A DNA stretch of 64,000 bases from positions 372,001-436,000 of the forward strand of contig NZ_VIRF01000078.1 in the NCBI RefSeq assembly GCF_008107685.1, read 5' to 3'. Every line of letters starts with the position of its first letter. The first letter of the stretch is position 1. Below, one piece after another: positions 18,646 to 28,104 of the stretch. The notes below the pieces were generated by a model. It did not search any database, was not told the DNA's origin, and saw nothing but the letters and a program-made list of their open reading frames with translations. The stretch comes from Novosphingobium sp. BW1. GTDB lineage: Bacteria; Pseudomonadota; Alphaproteobacteria; Sphingomonadales; Sphingomonadaceae. The translations under genes were made by a program, and so were the position numbers.

Positions 18646-19302
18646 ATGCGCGCACTTCTGGTGGAAGACGATGACCAACTGAGCGAGCGCCTGTCCGGGC
18701 GCCTGCGCTCGGCAGGCTTTGCCGTGGACGTCGCGCGCTCGCGCAGCGAGGGCGAGGACTGGCCGGACATGGACAAGATCGCGGTCATCATCCTCGACCT
18801 CGGCCTTCCCGACGGGTCGGGCATGGAGCTTCTTGACTACTGGCGCCGCCGCAAGGTTTCCTGCCCGATCCTGATCCTGACCGCGCGCGGCAGCTGGCAG
18901 GACAAGGTCGCAGGGCTCAACGCGGGCGCGGACGACTTCGTAGTCAAGCCAGTGCGCTTCGAGGAACTGCTCGCCCGCCTCCACGCACTACTGCGACGCG
19001 AGAACGGCGCGCGCGAAAACTGGCTGGAGGACAACGGCATCCGTATCGATCCGGTCGCCCGCGTGGTGGAGTGCGACGGGGAACCGCTGACTCTCAGCAA
19101 ACAGGAATTCCGGCTTCTCAGCCTGTTCGTGCGCCGCTCGGGGCAAATCCTCTCGCAGGCCAATATCGGCGAACACCTCTACGATCTGTCCAGTCATTAC
19201 GACCTCAACTCGGTCGAAGTCCTGGTCTCACGCCTGCGCCGCAAGATCGGCAAGAGCCGCATTCACACCGTGCGCGGGCTTGGCTACAGGTTCGGTGCAT
19301 GA
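18646..19302 (+). CDS. OmpR-family response regulator
   Basis: DNA-binding response regulator of 218 residues. The receiver domain has the acidic pair at Asp8/Asp9, the phosphoacceptor Asp51 (IILDLGLPDGSG), Thr79 and Lys101 (FVVKP). The C-terminal winged helix ends with EVLVSRLRRKIGKSRIHTVRGLGYRFGA. Stop and start overlap with the kinase gene (ATGA). It is divergent from the RND operon, so it most likely controls metal or toxicant efflux, as CzcR/CusR-type regulators do. The stimulus is not readable. Confidence 0.92.
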   Translation: MRALLVEDDDQLSERLSGRLRSAGFAVDVARSRSEGEDWPDMDKIAVIILDLGLPDGSGMELLDYWRRRKVSCPILILTARGSWQDKVAGLNAGADDFVVKPVRFEELLARLHALLRRENGARENWLEDNGIRIDPVARVVECDGEPLTLSKQEFRLLSLFVRRSGQILSQANIGEHLYDLSSHYDLNSVEVLVSRLRRKIGKSRIHTVRGLGYRFGA

Positions 19303-20720
19303 GCCATTCCACCGCCTGCACCACCCCGCACACCCCGAGGCGCGGGCGCTGGAACTGGCGCTCGCTGAGGGTTCGTCTGCTCCTCGCCTCGCTGGCCTGG
19401 ATCGCGCTTGGCATCGCCGGGATCTGGTATTCGGCAACCCGCCTTTTCGCCAAGCACGTCGAGCAGAACTACCACGACGAACTCCAGGTCCACATCCGGG
19501 AGCTGGGCCGCCTCGTGCGGATCGGACCGGACGGCACGATCCGGCTCGACCGTCCGCTGTCCGATCCGCGCTTCGCGGTGCCCGATGGTGGCTTCTACTG
19601 GCAGGTCAGCATCAATGGCTATCCGCCGCTGCGCTCGGCCTCGCTCACCCACGGCGAGCTCGACATCTCCATTGCGCATGACAGTTCGATCCATCACCAC
19701 GTCGAGAGCGGCCCCACAGGTCCTACCATCACCTACGGATTCGTGCGCAAGGCTGAGGGGCTGGGCGATGTCCATTACGTGATCGCCACCGATGAGCGCA
19801 TCCTCGACAACATCATCGCCCGTTTCGACCACGAACTGCGGCTGTGGCTGGGGCTGCTGGCCGCGCTGCTGGGCACGACCGGCGTAATGTATGTCGCATT
19901 CGGCCTGCGTCCGCTCGACCGGCTGGGCGCGGCCAGCGCGCGGCTGCGCGAGGGCACGGCCGCGCGGCTGGAAGGGACCTACCCAACCGAGATCGCCCCG
20001 CTCGTCTCGGATCTCAACGTCTTCATCGAACACAGCCAGGGTGCGGTCGAGCGTGCGCGGCTGGAGGCGGGTAATCTCGCGCACTCGCTGCGTACCCCGC
20101 TTGCGGTGATGACCGACGAGGCCGAACGCCTCAGCCACGATCCGGCGACGCAGGCGGCAGGCGCAACGCTGCTGGAGCAGAGCCGGATCATGGTCCAGCA
20201 GATCGAGTATCAACTCGCCCGCGCCCGCGCGATGGCAAGCGCGCGGCGTCCCGGAACGGTAAGCCGCATTGCCAAGGTCCTCCCCCCCCTCGTCAGCGCG
20301 ATGCAGCGCCTCCATCGTGACACCGCTTTCTCTGTCGCCATGTCCGAGCAGACCAACCTCGCGCTCCCGGTTGACCCGGTGGACCTCTCCGAACTGCTCG
20401 CGATACTCCTCGACAACGCGGGAAAGTGGGCTGCACGCAAGGTCTTTGTCGCCGTTGAGCAGCGTGGCACGGCGAGGGGAAGCCTGCTTGTAGTGCGCAT
20501 TCTCGACGATGGTCCGGGGCTCACGCGTGAACAGATCGCACAGGCCTTCGAAATCGGTTCGCGCTTCGATCCGGCCATGGCTGGCTCAGGGCTCGGCCTT
20601 GCCATCGCGCGCGACATTGCCGGGGCCTATGGCCTGAAACTTGCTCTTGCCGCGCGCGGCGACGCTCCGCGCGGCCTCGAAGCGCGCGTGGAAATTCCCG
20701 TGCCTGACGAAACCGACTGA
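19299..20720 (+). CDS. Sensor histidine kinase
   Basis: Membrane histidine kinase of 473 residues. The first membrane segment is at about residues 25-45, followed by a periplasmic sensor of about 140 residues, a second membrane segment (LWLGLLAALLGTTGVMYVAF) and a HAMP-like linker. The H-box is LAHSLRTPLAVM with His262, with Ser-Leu replacing the more common Glu-Leu. The ATPase part has the N-box LLDNAGKWA, G1 DDGPGL and G2 GSGLGLAIARD. ATG 19299 overlaps the response-regulator stop by four bases; a frame extending upstream to 19071 only reads antisense to the regulator. The sensor region has no obvious Cys/His metal cluster apart from a HHH-like stretch near residue 130. Confidence 0.9.
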   Translation: MSHSTACTTPHTPRRGRWNWRSLRVRLLLASLAWIALGIAGIWYSATRLFAKHVEQNYHDELQVHIRELGRLVRIGPDGTIRLDRPLSDPRFAVPDGGFYWQVSINGYPPLRSASLTHGELDISIAHDSSIHHHVESGPTGPTITYGFVRKAEGLGDVHYVIATDERILDNIIARFDHELRLWLGLLAALLGTTGVMYVAFGLRPLDRLGAASARLREGTAARLEGTYPTEIAPLVSDLNVFIEHSQGAVERARLEAGNLAHSLRTPLAVMTDEAERLSHDPATQAAGATLLEQSRIMVQQIEYQLARARAMASARRPGTVSRIAKVLPPLVSAMQRLHRDTAFSVAMSEQTNLALPVDPVDLSELLAILLDNAGKWAARKVFVAVEQRGTARGSLLVVRILDDGPGLTREQIAQAFEIGSRFDPAMAGSGLGLAIARDIAGAYGLKLALAARGDAPRGLEARVEIPVPDETD

Positions 20721-21073
20721 CGCAGGCCTGCCGGTCCGGGTGCGGGACGTAGTGCGTCTTGTCGCGCATCGCCCCGCCCCATTGACCCTTCGCGCACGCG
20801 CAATAGAGGAGCCACCCTGCACTGCAGCGCTCCCTGTCGCGGCCCGCGCCCCACAGCCCTTATGGAACAGTAATCCTTGCCCACGCGCCTGAAATCGACC
20901 CGACGAATGCCCGAAACGGCATCCCCGCGAGGGTCTGCAGTCAACTACTTATTCGCACGCGCACAAGACCGCACGGGCAAATTCTCGCCAGCTTCCCCGG
21001 CAAGCGGCCAAACCACAAAACCAGCGGCCGCCACCACGGGACTGCCATTAGATTCATGGTTTGGGGAGCTTTC
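20721..21073. other. Gene-free region upstream of TonB receptor
   Basis: About 353 bases between the kinase stop and the receptor start. No credible reading frame, tRNA or strong hairpin was seen. The last 100 bases become A/C-rich and presumably carry the receptor promoter; GGGGAG lies about seven bases before the receptor ATG. Confidence 0.4.
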
Positions 21074-23482
21074 ATGTTGACGAAGATGCATTTTGCCAGG
21101 GCCTTGGCCTGCAGTGTTTCACTTATGGCCTTCAAGGCCGGGACCGCGCAGGCCGACGAGGCCGCGCCGGCACCAGCGCCTGCCCCCGCCCCGGCTCCGG
21201 CCGCCACGGGCCTCAACGACATTATCGTGACCGCTGAGCGCCGCGAGGTCAGCCTCCAGGACGCTCCGCTCTCGGTCTCGGCGATCAGCGCCGAGGACCT
21301 GAAGGCCGCCAACATCACCGACATTACCGGCCTCAACGGCTCGGTCCCGGGCCTGGTCGTCGCGCGTTCAGGCGGCGGTGAGCGCATCATCTCGATCCGC
21401 GGCATCGGCTCGGAGACGCCCGAGAACACCAACACCCAACCCGGCGTATCCTACCACATCGACGGCGTCTACATCTTCAACTCTATCGCCGCCTCGGCCG
21501 CCTTCATCGACGTTGCCCAGGTCGAAGTGCTGCGCGGGCCCCAGGGTACGCTGTTCGGCCAGGGCTCGACCGGCGGTACGATCAACGTCGTCTCGGTCGA
21601 GCCGACGATGGACGCGGTCACCGGCTATGCCAACGGCGGCTTCGGCAACTACGCCTACAAGGAAGCGAGCGCAGCGCTCAACGTGCCGCTCACCGACACG
21701 CTGGCCGTGCGCGGTGCCTTCCAGATGACCAAGCACGATGGCTATGCCAAGGCCACCGAGGTCCCCGGCACCGACAGCTACGACCTGGACGATCAGGACG
21801 AATACGGCTGGCGTCTTGGCGCAAAGTGGGCGCCCTCGGCCAACTTCTCGATCACCCTCAACGCCATCAACTTCCACTCCGACACCAATGGCCCGGCACA
21901 GAAGAACATCCTCGACCCCGAAGACGATCCGCGCATCCTGACTCAGGACTACCCGGCCCGCTCGCTGGTCGAGACCGAGCTCTACACCGGCACGATCCGC
22001 TACGAGGCGCCGTTCGCCACGTTCAAGTCGATCACCGGCTACCAGAAGCTGCATTCGATCCAGGCCTGGGACGCCGATGGCCTCGATGCCGCCACCTTTT
22101 CGGCCGTGACCTACAACCCGGACAGCTGGACCTACTCCAACTACGACCACGTGCCCCTGTGGCAGTCGGACACGGAAAGCTGGAGCCAGGAATTCAACAT
22201 CACCTCAAATGGCTCGGGGCCGCTGAACTGGGTTGCGGGCGGCGTCTACCTGCATTCCGACAACGAGCAGTACATCAACGAGTACCGCGCGGCCGACGAC
22301 AACATCATCCAGCCCGCCCTGCCCCTGACCACGCCCTGGGACGACCCGTTGGTGGGCAACCTGGCCTATGCGGAACTTTCCTCGATCGAGCGTGACCTCT
22401 GGGCGGTCTACGCCCAGGCGACTTACGACCTGACCGAGAAGCTCGCGCTTACCGCAGGCGTTCGCTTCAATCACGACAAGGCGCAAGGCATGTCGGACAG
22501 CGTATCGGGCGGCTCTTCCAGCCAGTCCTCGGGGGCCTATCTTCAGCCCGCTTACACAGGCTCCCGCAAGACCAAGGCCTGGACCGGCAAGGTCGCGCTC
22601 GACTACCAGATCACGCCCGAAAACATGGTCTACGCCAGCTGGACGCGCGGCTTCAAGCCGGGCGGCATCAACTCGGCCGCCTCGGCGGGCAGCGGCGGAC
22701 TGGCGCTGGGCCTCATGAACTCGGTGCAGCCCACCTACACCAAGGAGACCGTCGACAGCTTCGAGATCGGCACCAAGAACCGCTTCGCGAACGACACGCT
22801 CCAGCTGAACGCATCAGGCTTCCTCTATCTCTACAAGAACATGCAGTTCCTCGAGGAAGACCCCGTACTCTATGGTGAAGGCATCTCCAACGCCCCCAAG
22901 GCCCGCGTCTACGGCATCGAGCTCGAAGCCCAGTGGGCGCCGACCGAACACTTTCGCGTCGATGCCTCGGGCTCGTGGCTGGAAGGCGAGTTCACCGAGG
23001 ACTACCTCGCGCTCGATCCGGCGGCGGCGGCGGCGGCGCAAAACGCGGCGGGCTATGGAGACTGGCTGTTCTGGAACAACTATTACGCCGCCTCAGTCGT
23101 GCGCGATGGTGCGCGCGCCAACATCAACGGCAACCGCATTCCCAAGCTGCCGCGCTGGCAGGGCACGCTGGCTGCGACCTACACCAACAAGGTCGGCCCG
23201 GGTAACCTGACCGCCCGCGCCCAGGCGATCTACCGCGGCAAGTACCAGTACCGCGTGTTCAACGACGCCGACGTCGACCTCGCCTCGTCCTACACCCAGG
23301 TGAACACCATGGTGAAGTACGAACCCGAGGACACGAACTTCTCGATGATGTTCCGCGTCATCAACCTGTTCGACACGAACGGCGTGAACTCGCGCTTCTC
23401 CGATCCCTACGGCAGCGCGCAGGTGATGGAGACCTACATTCCCCCGCGCCAGTTCATCCTGTCCTTCGGCTACACCTTCTGA
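21074..23482 (+). CDS. TonB-dependent outer membrane receptor
   Basis: Protein of 802 residues with a signal peptide followed by a Pro-Ala tract (AAPAPAPAPAPAPAA) and the TonB-box/plug start DIIVTAERREVSLQDAPLSVS. The plug includes ISIRGIG and VEVLRGPQGTLFGQGSTGGTINVVS. The C-terminal barrel closes with FILSFGYTF, ending in Phe as outer membrane proteins do. The start at 21074 follows GGGGAG. The receptor imports an unidentified ligand across the outer membrane. The adjacent MFS and oxygenase genes suggest an aromatic growth substrate rather than a siderophore, but this is inference. A terminator follows at 23510. Confidence 0.92.
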   Translation: MLTKMHFARALACSVSLMAFKAGTAQADEAAPAPAPAPAPAPAATGLNDIIVTAERREVSLQDAPLSVSAISAEDLKAANITDITGLNGSVPGLVVARSGGGERIISIRGIGSETPENTNTQPGVSYHIDGVYIFNSIAASAAFIDVAQVEVLRGPQGTLFGQGSTGGTINVVSVEPTMDAVTGYANGGFGNYAYKEASAALNVPLTDTLAVRGAFQMTKHDGYAKATEVPGTDSYDLDDQDEYGWRLGAKWAPSANFSITLNAINFHSDTNGPAQKNILDPEDDPRILTQDYPARSLVETELYTGTIRYEAPFATFKSITGYQKLHSIQAWDADGLDAATFSAVTYNPDSWTYSNYDHVPLWQSDTESWSQEFNITSNGSGPLNWVAGGVYLHSDNEQYINEYRAADDNIIQPALPLTTPWDDPLVGNLAYAELSSIERDLWAVYAQATYDLTEKLALTAGVRFNHDKAQGMSDSVSGGSSSQSSGAYLQPAYTGSRKTKAWTGKVALDYQITPENMVYASWTRGFKPGGINSAASAGSGGLALGLMNSVQPTYTKETVDSFEIGTKNRFANDTLQLNASGFLYLYKNMQFLEEDPVLYGEGISNAPKARVYGIELEAQWAPTEHFRVDASGSWLEGEFTEDYLALDPAAAAAAQNAAGYGDWLFWNNYYAASVVRDGARANINGNRIPKLPRWQGTLAATYTNKVGPGNLTARAQAIYRGKYQYRVFNDADVDLASSYTQVNTMVKYEPEDTNFSMMFRVINLFDTNGVNSRFSDPYGSAQVMETYIPPRQFILSFGYTF

Positions 23483-23509
23483 GCCAAACCGCCAGCAATG
23501 GCCGGTCTG

Positions 23510-23549
23510 CGGGCGCGGGGAGCAAGACTCCTCGTGCCCGTTCCCTTTT
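23510..23549 (+). terminator. Rho-independent terminator after TonB receptor
   Basis: A 13-bp stem (23510-23522 with 23528-23540, including two G-U pairs) with a five-base loop is followed by TTCCCTTTT. Confidence 0.75.
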
Positions 23550-23780
23550 GTGCGCAAGTGCGACATAAGACGCTGCAGCGCATCATGGGGCTGGAAAAGC
23601 GCCTTCGCGCGTCGTCGCACCGCCATGCCGCTGTCGCACACAAGGACACCAGAGCTGAAACCGCTGCCGGATCAAGTGTTGAGGCGCACACCATCAAGAG
23701 TGCAGCCCGCCAGTTCGGGAACATGCTGCCACACGAATCCCGGCCACGAAGCCGGGACGCAGCTGTAAGCAGGAGATACG

Positions 23781-25043
23781 ATGCCCCGCAACGCACAGGT
23801 CATGATTGCCGCCTCGCTGGCGTTCTTCTTCGTGACGGCCACGACCTTCACCTCGCTGGGCTATGTCCTCTACATCATGGTCGACCAGCTTGACTGGTCG
23901 GCCGCGGCTGCGGGTTTCAGCTTTGCCCTGCTCGGCCTCGCCTGCGGGCTCGCCAGCCCGCTGCCACCCTACCTGATGAAGACCATCGGAACGCGCCTGA
24001 CGATGGTCCTGGGCGCACTCGTTCTGGCAGGCGGCTTCGGGATGGCCTCTGTCATCAACGACCTCAATTTCTTCTTCGTCGCGACCTCGCTGATGGGGGC
24101 TGGCTTCACGCTGCTGGCGCCATCGCCTGCGGTGTATCTCCTCGCCAACTGGTTTCCGCGAACCTCCAGCCGGATGATCGGGTTCTACTTCATGGTGGGC
24201 TCCTCGGGCGGTATCGCAGGGCCCCTCATCGTCAGCGCCATTGCCGGGGCCACCGGCGACTGGCGCCTGCACTGGATGGTCATGGCCGTAGCCGCCGCCG
24301 TCCTTGGCCTCATCTGCTTTGTCTGCATCCGCGACACCCAGGCCACCGCCACCACAACCGAAACGCAGGAAAACACCGAGGCCAGCGGCACAATTGCGGA
24401 CAGTGGATACACCGTGCGTCAGGCCCTCTTCACCCGCACTTTCCTAATCCTCGCGGTAATTCTCACCGTCGTGCAGACGGTCGTCACCGCGACCCACTCG
24501 CTGCTTGTCGCGCACATTGCCAACCTGGGCCATGGCGCGGCACCGGGTGCCATCGCGATGAGCCTCCTTGCCTTTGCAGGCACCGGCACGAAGGGCGTGA
24601 CCGGCGCCATCTGCGAGCGGGTCTCACCGCGCCTGATCCTGATCGGCGGCCTCGTCCTCCAAGCGCTCGCCATGGCGCTCCTGTCCTATGCGCCGGGTGT
24701 TGCGATCGCCATTGCCGCGGCCATCGTGTTCGGCGCGGGTTGGGGCATGGCCTGGCTCTCTGGCCACATCCTGCTGCTGCGCTACTTCGGCGCACGGCTC
24801 GCAGGCACGATGACGGCAATGGTGACGACCGCCTCCACCCTCGCCGTCTTCGGCCCCATCGGCGCGGGCCGCGTCGCCGATATCACTGGCACCTATGCCC
24901 CCGCCATCGTGGTCTTCTCCGGGCTCCTGCTCGCCGCCGCGATCATCGCGCTGCTCTTCCTCAAGGCCCCACGCCCGCTGGGCACCGCGCAGAGTGAAGA
25001 CACCCCGGACGCGCCCACACTCAAGCTGGAACCCGCCGAATAA
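23781..25043 (+). CDS. MFS transporter
   Basis: Major facilitator of 420 residues with 12 predicted membrane helices and a cytoplasmic loop of about 35 polar residues in the middle (ATATTTETQENTEASG). The TM2-3 loop is compatible with MFS, and the proteins most alike in pattern are monocarboxylate/OFA-type carriers of sphingomonad catabolic clusters. AGGAGA sits six bases before the ATG. It lies between a TonB receptor and a Rieske oxygenase, so it probably carries the same substrate across the inner membrane. Transport direction and ligand are not determinable from sequence. Confidence 0.88.
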   Translation: MPRNAQVMIAASLAFFFVTATTFTSLGYVLYIMVDQLDWSAAAAGFSFALLGLACGLASPLPPYLMKTIGTRLTMVLGALVLAGGFGMASVINDLNFFFVATSLMGAGFTLLAPSPAVYLLANWFPRTSSRMIGFYFMVGSSGGIAGPLIVSAIAGATGDWRLHWMVMAVAAAVLGLICFVCIRDTQATATTTETQENTEASGTIADSGYTVRQALFTRTFLILAVILTVVQTVVTATHSLLVAHIANLGHGAAPGAIAMSLLAFAGTGTKGVTGAICERVSPRLILIGGLVLQALAMALLSYAPGVAIAIAAAIVFGAGWGMAWLSGHILLLRYFGARLAGTMTAMVTTASTLAVFGPIGAGRVADITGTYAPAIVVFSGLLLAAAIIALLFLKAPRPLGTAQSEDTPDAPTLKLEPAE

Positions 25044-25093
25044 GGCCCGCCCTCGGCGCGTAGCGGCATCCAGGATCACAGATGCCAAGAAAG

Positions 25094-25130
25094 AGGGCGC
25101 GCTGGGCAAAGCCTGCGCGCCCTAGCCTTT
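25094..25130 (+). terminator. Probable terminator after MFS gene
   Basis: A perfect 9-bp stem AGGGCGCGC/GCGCGCCCT (25094-25102 with 25114-25122) is followed by AGCCTTTCT. The T-tract is moderate. Confidence 0.6.
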
Positions 25131-25211
25131 CTAGTCTCCTTGGTATCGGCCCGGCGCCCTTGTGCGCCAGATGAGAGCCGCATCAAACCACAACGACGGG
25201 AACAGGCACGC

Positions 25212-26426
25212 ATGACACTCCTCACCGACCAGTTCTTCGATAGCCTCGCCAGCTCGAAGCTGGATACGCTGGAGGCCGAGACGCTGCCGCGCGAATGCTA
25301 CGCAAGCGAGGAATTCCACGACTTCGAGATGGAAGCCGTCTTCGCCCACGAATGGCTCTGCGTCGGACGCGCGGAATGGCTGGAGGAGCAGGGCGACTTC
25401 TTCACCGTCAGCCGCACCGATGAGCCCATGATCGTGTGCAAGACCCGCGACGGCGCGATCAAGGCGCTCTCCTCGGTCTGTCAGCATCGGGCCATGCTGG
25501 TCGCCGAAGGCCATGGCAACACCCGCGCCTTCGTGTGCCCCTACCACCACTGGACCTATGACCTCGACGGCACGCTGGTCGGCGCGCCCGCGATGAGCCG
25601 GACCTGCAACTTCGACAAGAAGGCCGCCTCGCTGCCCGAGATCCGCATGGAAATCTGGCACGGCTTCATCTTCGTTAACCTCGATCCCGAAGCCGAGCCC
25701 CTCACCCCGCGTCTGGCCGCGCTGGAGGATGTCGTTGCGAACTACGACTTCGCCTCGCTGCGTGGCCCCCGCCCGGAGGAGCCCACCGTGTTCCCCTGGA
25801 ACTGGAAGGTCATGCTGGAAAACAACAACGACGGCTACCACGCCAGCCGCCTGCACGCAGGGCCTCTGCACGACTTCATCCCGAGCGGCCTTGCCACCTT
25901 TCCGGAGGTCCCCGCCGACAGCGCGGGCTACTATCGCCTGAACGGCACGCTCCACAAGAACGCCGGGTTCAACGCGACGCAGAAGTCGATCTTCCCGGTC
26001 TTCCCCAAGCTGACCGAGGAGGAACAGAACCGCTTGCTCTTCGTGAACCTGCCGCCCAGCCTCAGCCTGGTCGTTCTGAACGACAGCGTCATCTACCTCA
26101 TCATGGACCCCAAGTCCGCGAACTCGCACGCGCTCACCATCGGAACGCTGATGGCGCCCGAGGCGATGGAGGATCCGCTCTACGACCTCAAGGTCAAGAT
26201 GACCGACGAAGCTGTGGAGCGCATCGTCGCGCAGGACTTCCACGTCGACGAGCTCGTCCAGCAGGGCCTGCGATCACGCCATGCACCGCGCGGCCGCTAT
26301 TCCTGGCAGGAAGGCGCCCAGCGCCTCCTCAACGTCTGGCTGGTCGATCGCTACTGGGCCGAATGGGACCGCCGCCGCGGCCCTTCTGCGCCCGTCACCC
26401 GGCTTCGTGCCGGTTCGTCCGGCTGA
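25212..26426 (+). CDS. Rieske aromatic ring-hydroxylating oxygenase, alpha subunit
   Basis: Oxygenase component of 404 residues. The Rieske 2Fe-2S domain has CQH (Cys90, His92) and CPYHHW (Cys109, His112). The catalytic domain has NNNDGYHASRLH, giving the bridging Asp207 and iron ligands His210 and His215. The third ligand is likely an Asp in the C-terminal half. ATG 25212 begins the conserved protein; the longer frame to 25140 crosses the terminator region. No ferredoxin, reductase or beta subunit gene is adjacent, so electron transfer partners must be encoded elsewhere; this is common in sphingomonads. The likely reaction is hydroxylation or O/N-demethylation of an aromatic or related substrate. 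The substrate is unknown. Confidence 0.9.
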   Translation: MTLLTDQFFDSLASSKLDTLEAETLPRECYASEEFHDFEMEAVFAHEWLCVGRAEWLEEQGDFFTVSRTDEPMIVCKTRDGAIKALSSVCQHRAMLVAEGHGNTRAFVCPYHHWTYDLDGTLVGAPAMSRTCNFDKKAASLPEIRMEIWHGFIFVNLDPEAEPLTPRLAALEDVVANYDFASLRGPRPEEPTVFPWNWKVMLENNNDGYHASRLHAGPLHDFIPSGLATFPEVPADSAGYYRLNGTLHKNAGFNATQKSIFPVFPKLTEEEQNRLLFVNLPPSLSLVVLNDSVIYLIMDPKSANSHALTIGTLMAPEAMEDPLYDLKVKMTDEAVERIVAQDFHVDELVQQGLRSRHAPRGRYSWQEGAQRLLNVWLVDRYWAEWDRRRGPSAPVTRLRAGSSG

Positions 26427-26460
26427 ACCTGATCCTTCACTGGATACCCTCCCAACTTTG

Positions 26461-26491
26461 CGGCGTCCGGCCTGTCCGGGCGCCGTTTTCT
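26461..26491 (+). terminator. Rho-independent terminator after Rieske gene
   Basis: The stem CGGCGTCCGG/CCGGGCGCCG (26461-26470 with 26476-26485, one G-U pair) is followed by TTTTCTTT. Confidence 0.8.
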
Positions 26492-26618
26492 TTACAGGTA
26501 AGGGCATGCTCCGGTCGCTGCCGATCAAGCTTTCGTGCGTACCCGCTCCAGCCTTGGTACGCGACCTCTGGCTACCCACGAGGCCACGACATGCCAGCCA
26601 AGGGGAGCATACCGGCAC

Positions 26619-27104
26619 ATGACCAACAGCCTCATCTTCTTCGACATTCCCAGCGACGATCCCGATGCGGCGGGCAAGTTCTACGCCGAGGTCTTCGGGT
26701 GGGAAGACGACCCGCGTCTGGGCGGCGCGTACCACCGCATGGTCCCGGGCGGTTTCTTCGCCAACAAGGACGGTTCGGACAGCGAGATCGGGCACCTGCA
26801 CATGGGCATCGGCAAAGTCTCCAACATGCGCCCCCATCCCGATCCCGAGGGCATCGAGCCGCGCACAATGAACAGCGGTGGCCGCGGCGCCCGCATCTGG
26901 ATCCTGATCGACGACAAAGACACGCCCGAGCGCATCCTCGCCACCGCCGAGAAACTGGGCGCCACGGTTCTGTGGCGCAACCACTACTGGGCCGAGTTCA
27001 ATGGCCTCAACCACTGTTTCGTGGATCCCTGGGGCAACCACATCATGCTCTGGGGCAAGGCCGGCAACCCGCCCCAGGTGCCCGAGAACTATACCCGCGA
27101 ATAA
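26619..27104 (+). CDS. VOC-family (glyoxalase/bleomycin-resistance fold) protein
   Basis: Protein of 161 residues with the paired beta-alpha-beta-beta-beta fold of vicinal oxygen chelate proteins: MTNSLIFFDIPSDDPDAAGKFYAEVFGW at the N-terminus and FVDPWGNHIMLWGK near the C-terminus, the latter holding the usual Glu/His-type metal end. ATG 26619 starts exactly at the first VOC strand; the longer frame to 26535 is unsupported. It lies between the Rieske oxygenase and the LigB-type dioxygenase. It could be a small isomerase, dioxygenase or binding protein of the same pathway. The precise reaction cannot be called. Confidence 0.82.
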   Translation: MTNSLIFFDIPSDDPDAAGKFYAEVFGWEDDPRLGGAYHRMVPGGFFANKDGSDSEIGHLHMGIGKVSNMRPHPDPEGIEPRTMNSGGRGARIWILIDDKDTPERILATAEKLGATVLWRNHYWAEFNGLNHCFVDPWGNHIMLWGKAGNPPQVPENYTRE

Positions 27105-27121
27105 GCGGGACGCAGGAGGAC

Positions 27122-27186
27122 CTGCCTTCCGGCCCGAAAGCCGCGCGACAAGTTCTTGTGCGCCGCGATCCAAGACCGGAAGGCAG
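27122..27186. promoter_or_regulatory. Long-range inverted repeat / possible RNA structure
   Basis: CTGCCTTCCGG (27122-27132) and its perfect complement (27176-27186) enclose 43 bases that contain an inner ACAAG-TT-CTTGT hairpin. It lies between the VOC and dioxygenase genes. It may be an RNA structure or operator; no homology is recognised. Confidence 0.4.
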
Positions 27187-27261
27187 CCCGCGCCATAGCG
27201 TTCGAGCGCGCCCCCATACCCACGAAAAAGGGGCTGACAGGTCCAAGGAGAGCCAAGAGCA

Positions 27262-28044
27262 ATGAGCCGACTTCCCATCGTCTTCTTCGGGCACGGCAGC
27301 CCGATGGTCGCGCTGGAAAAGAGCGACGTGACCCGCCAGTGGAAGGCCATGGGCGAGCGCATCGGCAAGCCGCGCGCGATCCTGTGCATCTCGGCGCACT
27401 GGCAGACGCGCGGCACAGCCGTCACCGCCATGGCCCAGCCGCGCACCATCCATGACTTCGGCGCCTTTCCGCAGGCGCTCTTCGACGTGCAGTACCCCGC
27501 GCCCGGCGATCCCGAACTTGCCGAACGCGTGCGCGAACTGCTCGCCCCCATGGATGTGAAGATGGACGCAAACTGGGGGCTCGACCACGGTACCTGGACG
27601 GTACTCGTCCACGCCTATCCCGAAGCCGACGTGCCGGTGATCCAGCTTTCGATGGACCTTGCCAAGAGCCCGCAGCAGCACTGGGAGGTCGGCCGCGCGC
27701 TGCGCCCCTTGCGCGACGAGGGCGTGCTCATCATGGCGACGGGCAACATCGTCCACAATCTGCCCGCGATGGACTGGGCCAATCCGCTGGCCGAGCCCTA
27801 CCCCTGGGCCACGCTCTTTAACGACACGATGTGCCAAGCCGTAGAAAACGATGATCCGCAGGTCGTGATCGACTACCAGCAGCTGGGCGATGCGGCGCGC
27901 TATTCGGTGCCCTCCTCGGACCACTTCCTGCCGCTGCTCTATTTCCTGGGTGCGCGGCATGAAGGGGAAAGTGCCATCTTCGCGCCCCACTTCATCCAGC
28001 ACAAATCGCTTTCCATGACGAGCGTGCTGATCGGCGCGGACTGA
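27262..28044 (+). CDS. LigB/DODA-type (class III) extradiol ring-cleavage dioxygenase
   Basis: Protein of 260 residues, close to E. coli YgiD (4,5-DOPA dioxygenase extradiol). It begins with the family signature VFFGHGSPM (His11), followed by ISAHW (His46), NWGLDHGTW (His109), GNIVHNL (His165) and SSDHFLPLLY (His221). The first, second and later histidines provide the metal site and acid/base residues in this family. AAGGAGA lies about ten bases upstream of the ATG. The protein should cleave a catechol-like ring next to the diol. Its position after a Rieske oxygenase fits ring hydroxylation followed by ring opening, although no diol dehydrogenase is adjacent. Confidence 0.88.
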   Translation: MSRLPIVFFGHGSPMVALEKSDVTRQWKAMGERIGKPRAILCISAHWQTRGTAVTAMAQPRTIHDFGAFPQALFDVQYPAPGDPELAERVRELLAPMDVKMDANWGLDHGTWTVLVHAYPEADVPVIQLSMDLAKSPQQHWEVGRALRPLRDEGVLIMATGNIVHNLPAMDWANPLAEPYPWATLFNDTMCQAVENDDPQVVIDYQQLGDAARYSVPSSDHFLPLLYFLGARHEGESAIFAPHFIQHKSLSMTSVLIGAD

Positions 28045-28104
28045 TCCTGCCCGCCGCATCCTGCACCTCGCATATTCTCCCTATCCACGCCCACAGGAGT
28101 TTCG

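Noticed and set aside
21160..21200. Pro-Ala tandem codons in the TonB receptor, considered as a DNA repeat element
   Set aside because: It is a coding spacer between signal peptide and plug, common in sphingomonad receptors, and has no repeats outside the gene.
25131..26243. Minus-strand frame opposite the Rieske gene
   Set aside because: Lacks motifs; the plus strand has all Rieske and iron ligands in order.
26537..26562. GCGTACC/GGTACGC inverted repeat before the VOC gene
   Set aside because: Only seven base pairs with a 12-base loop, not associated with a recognised promoter; too weak to call an operator or terminator.
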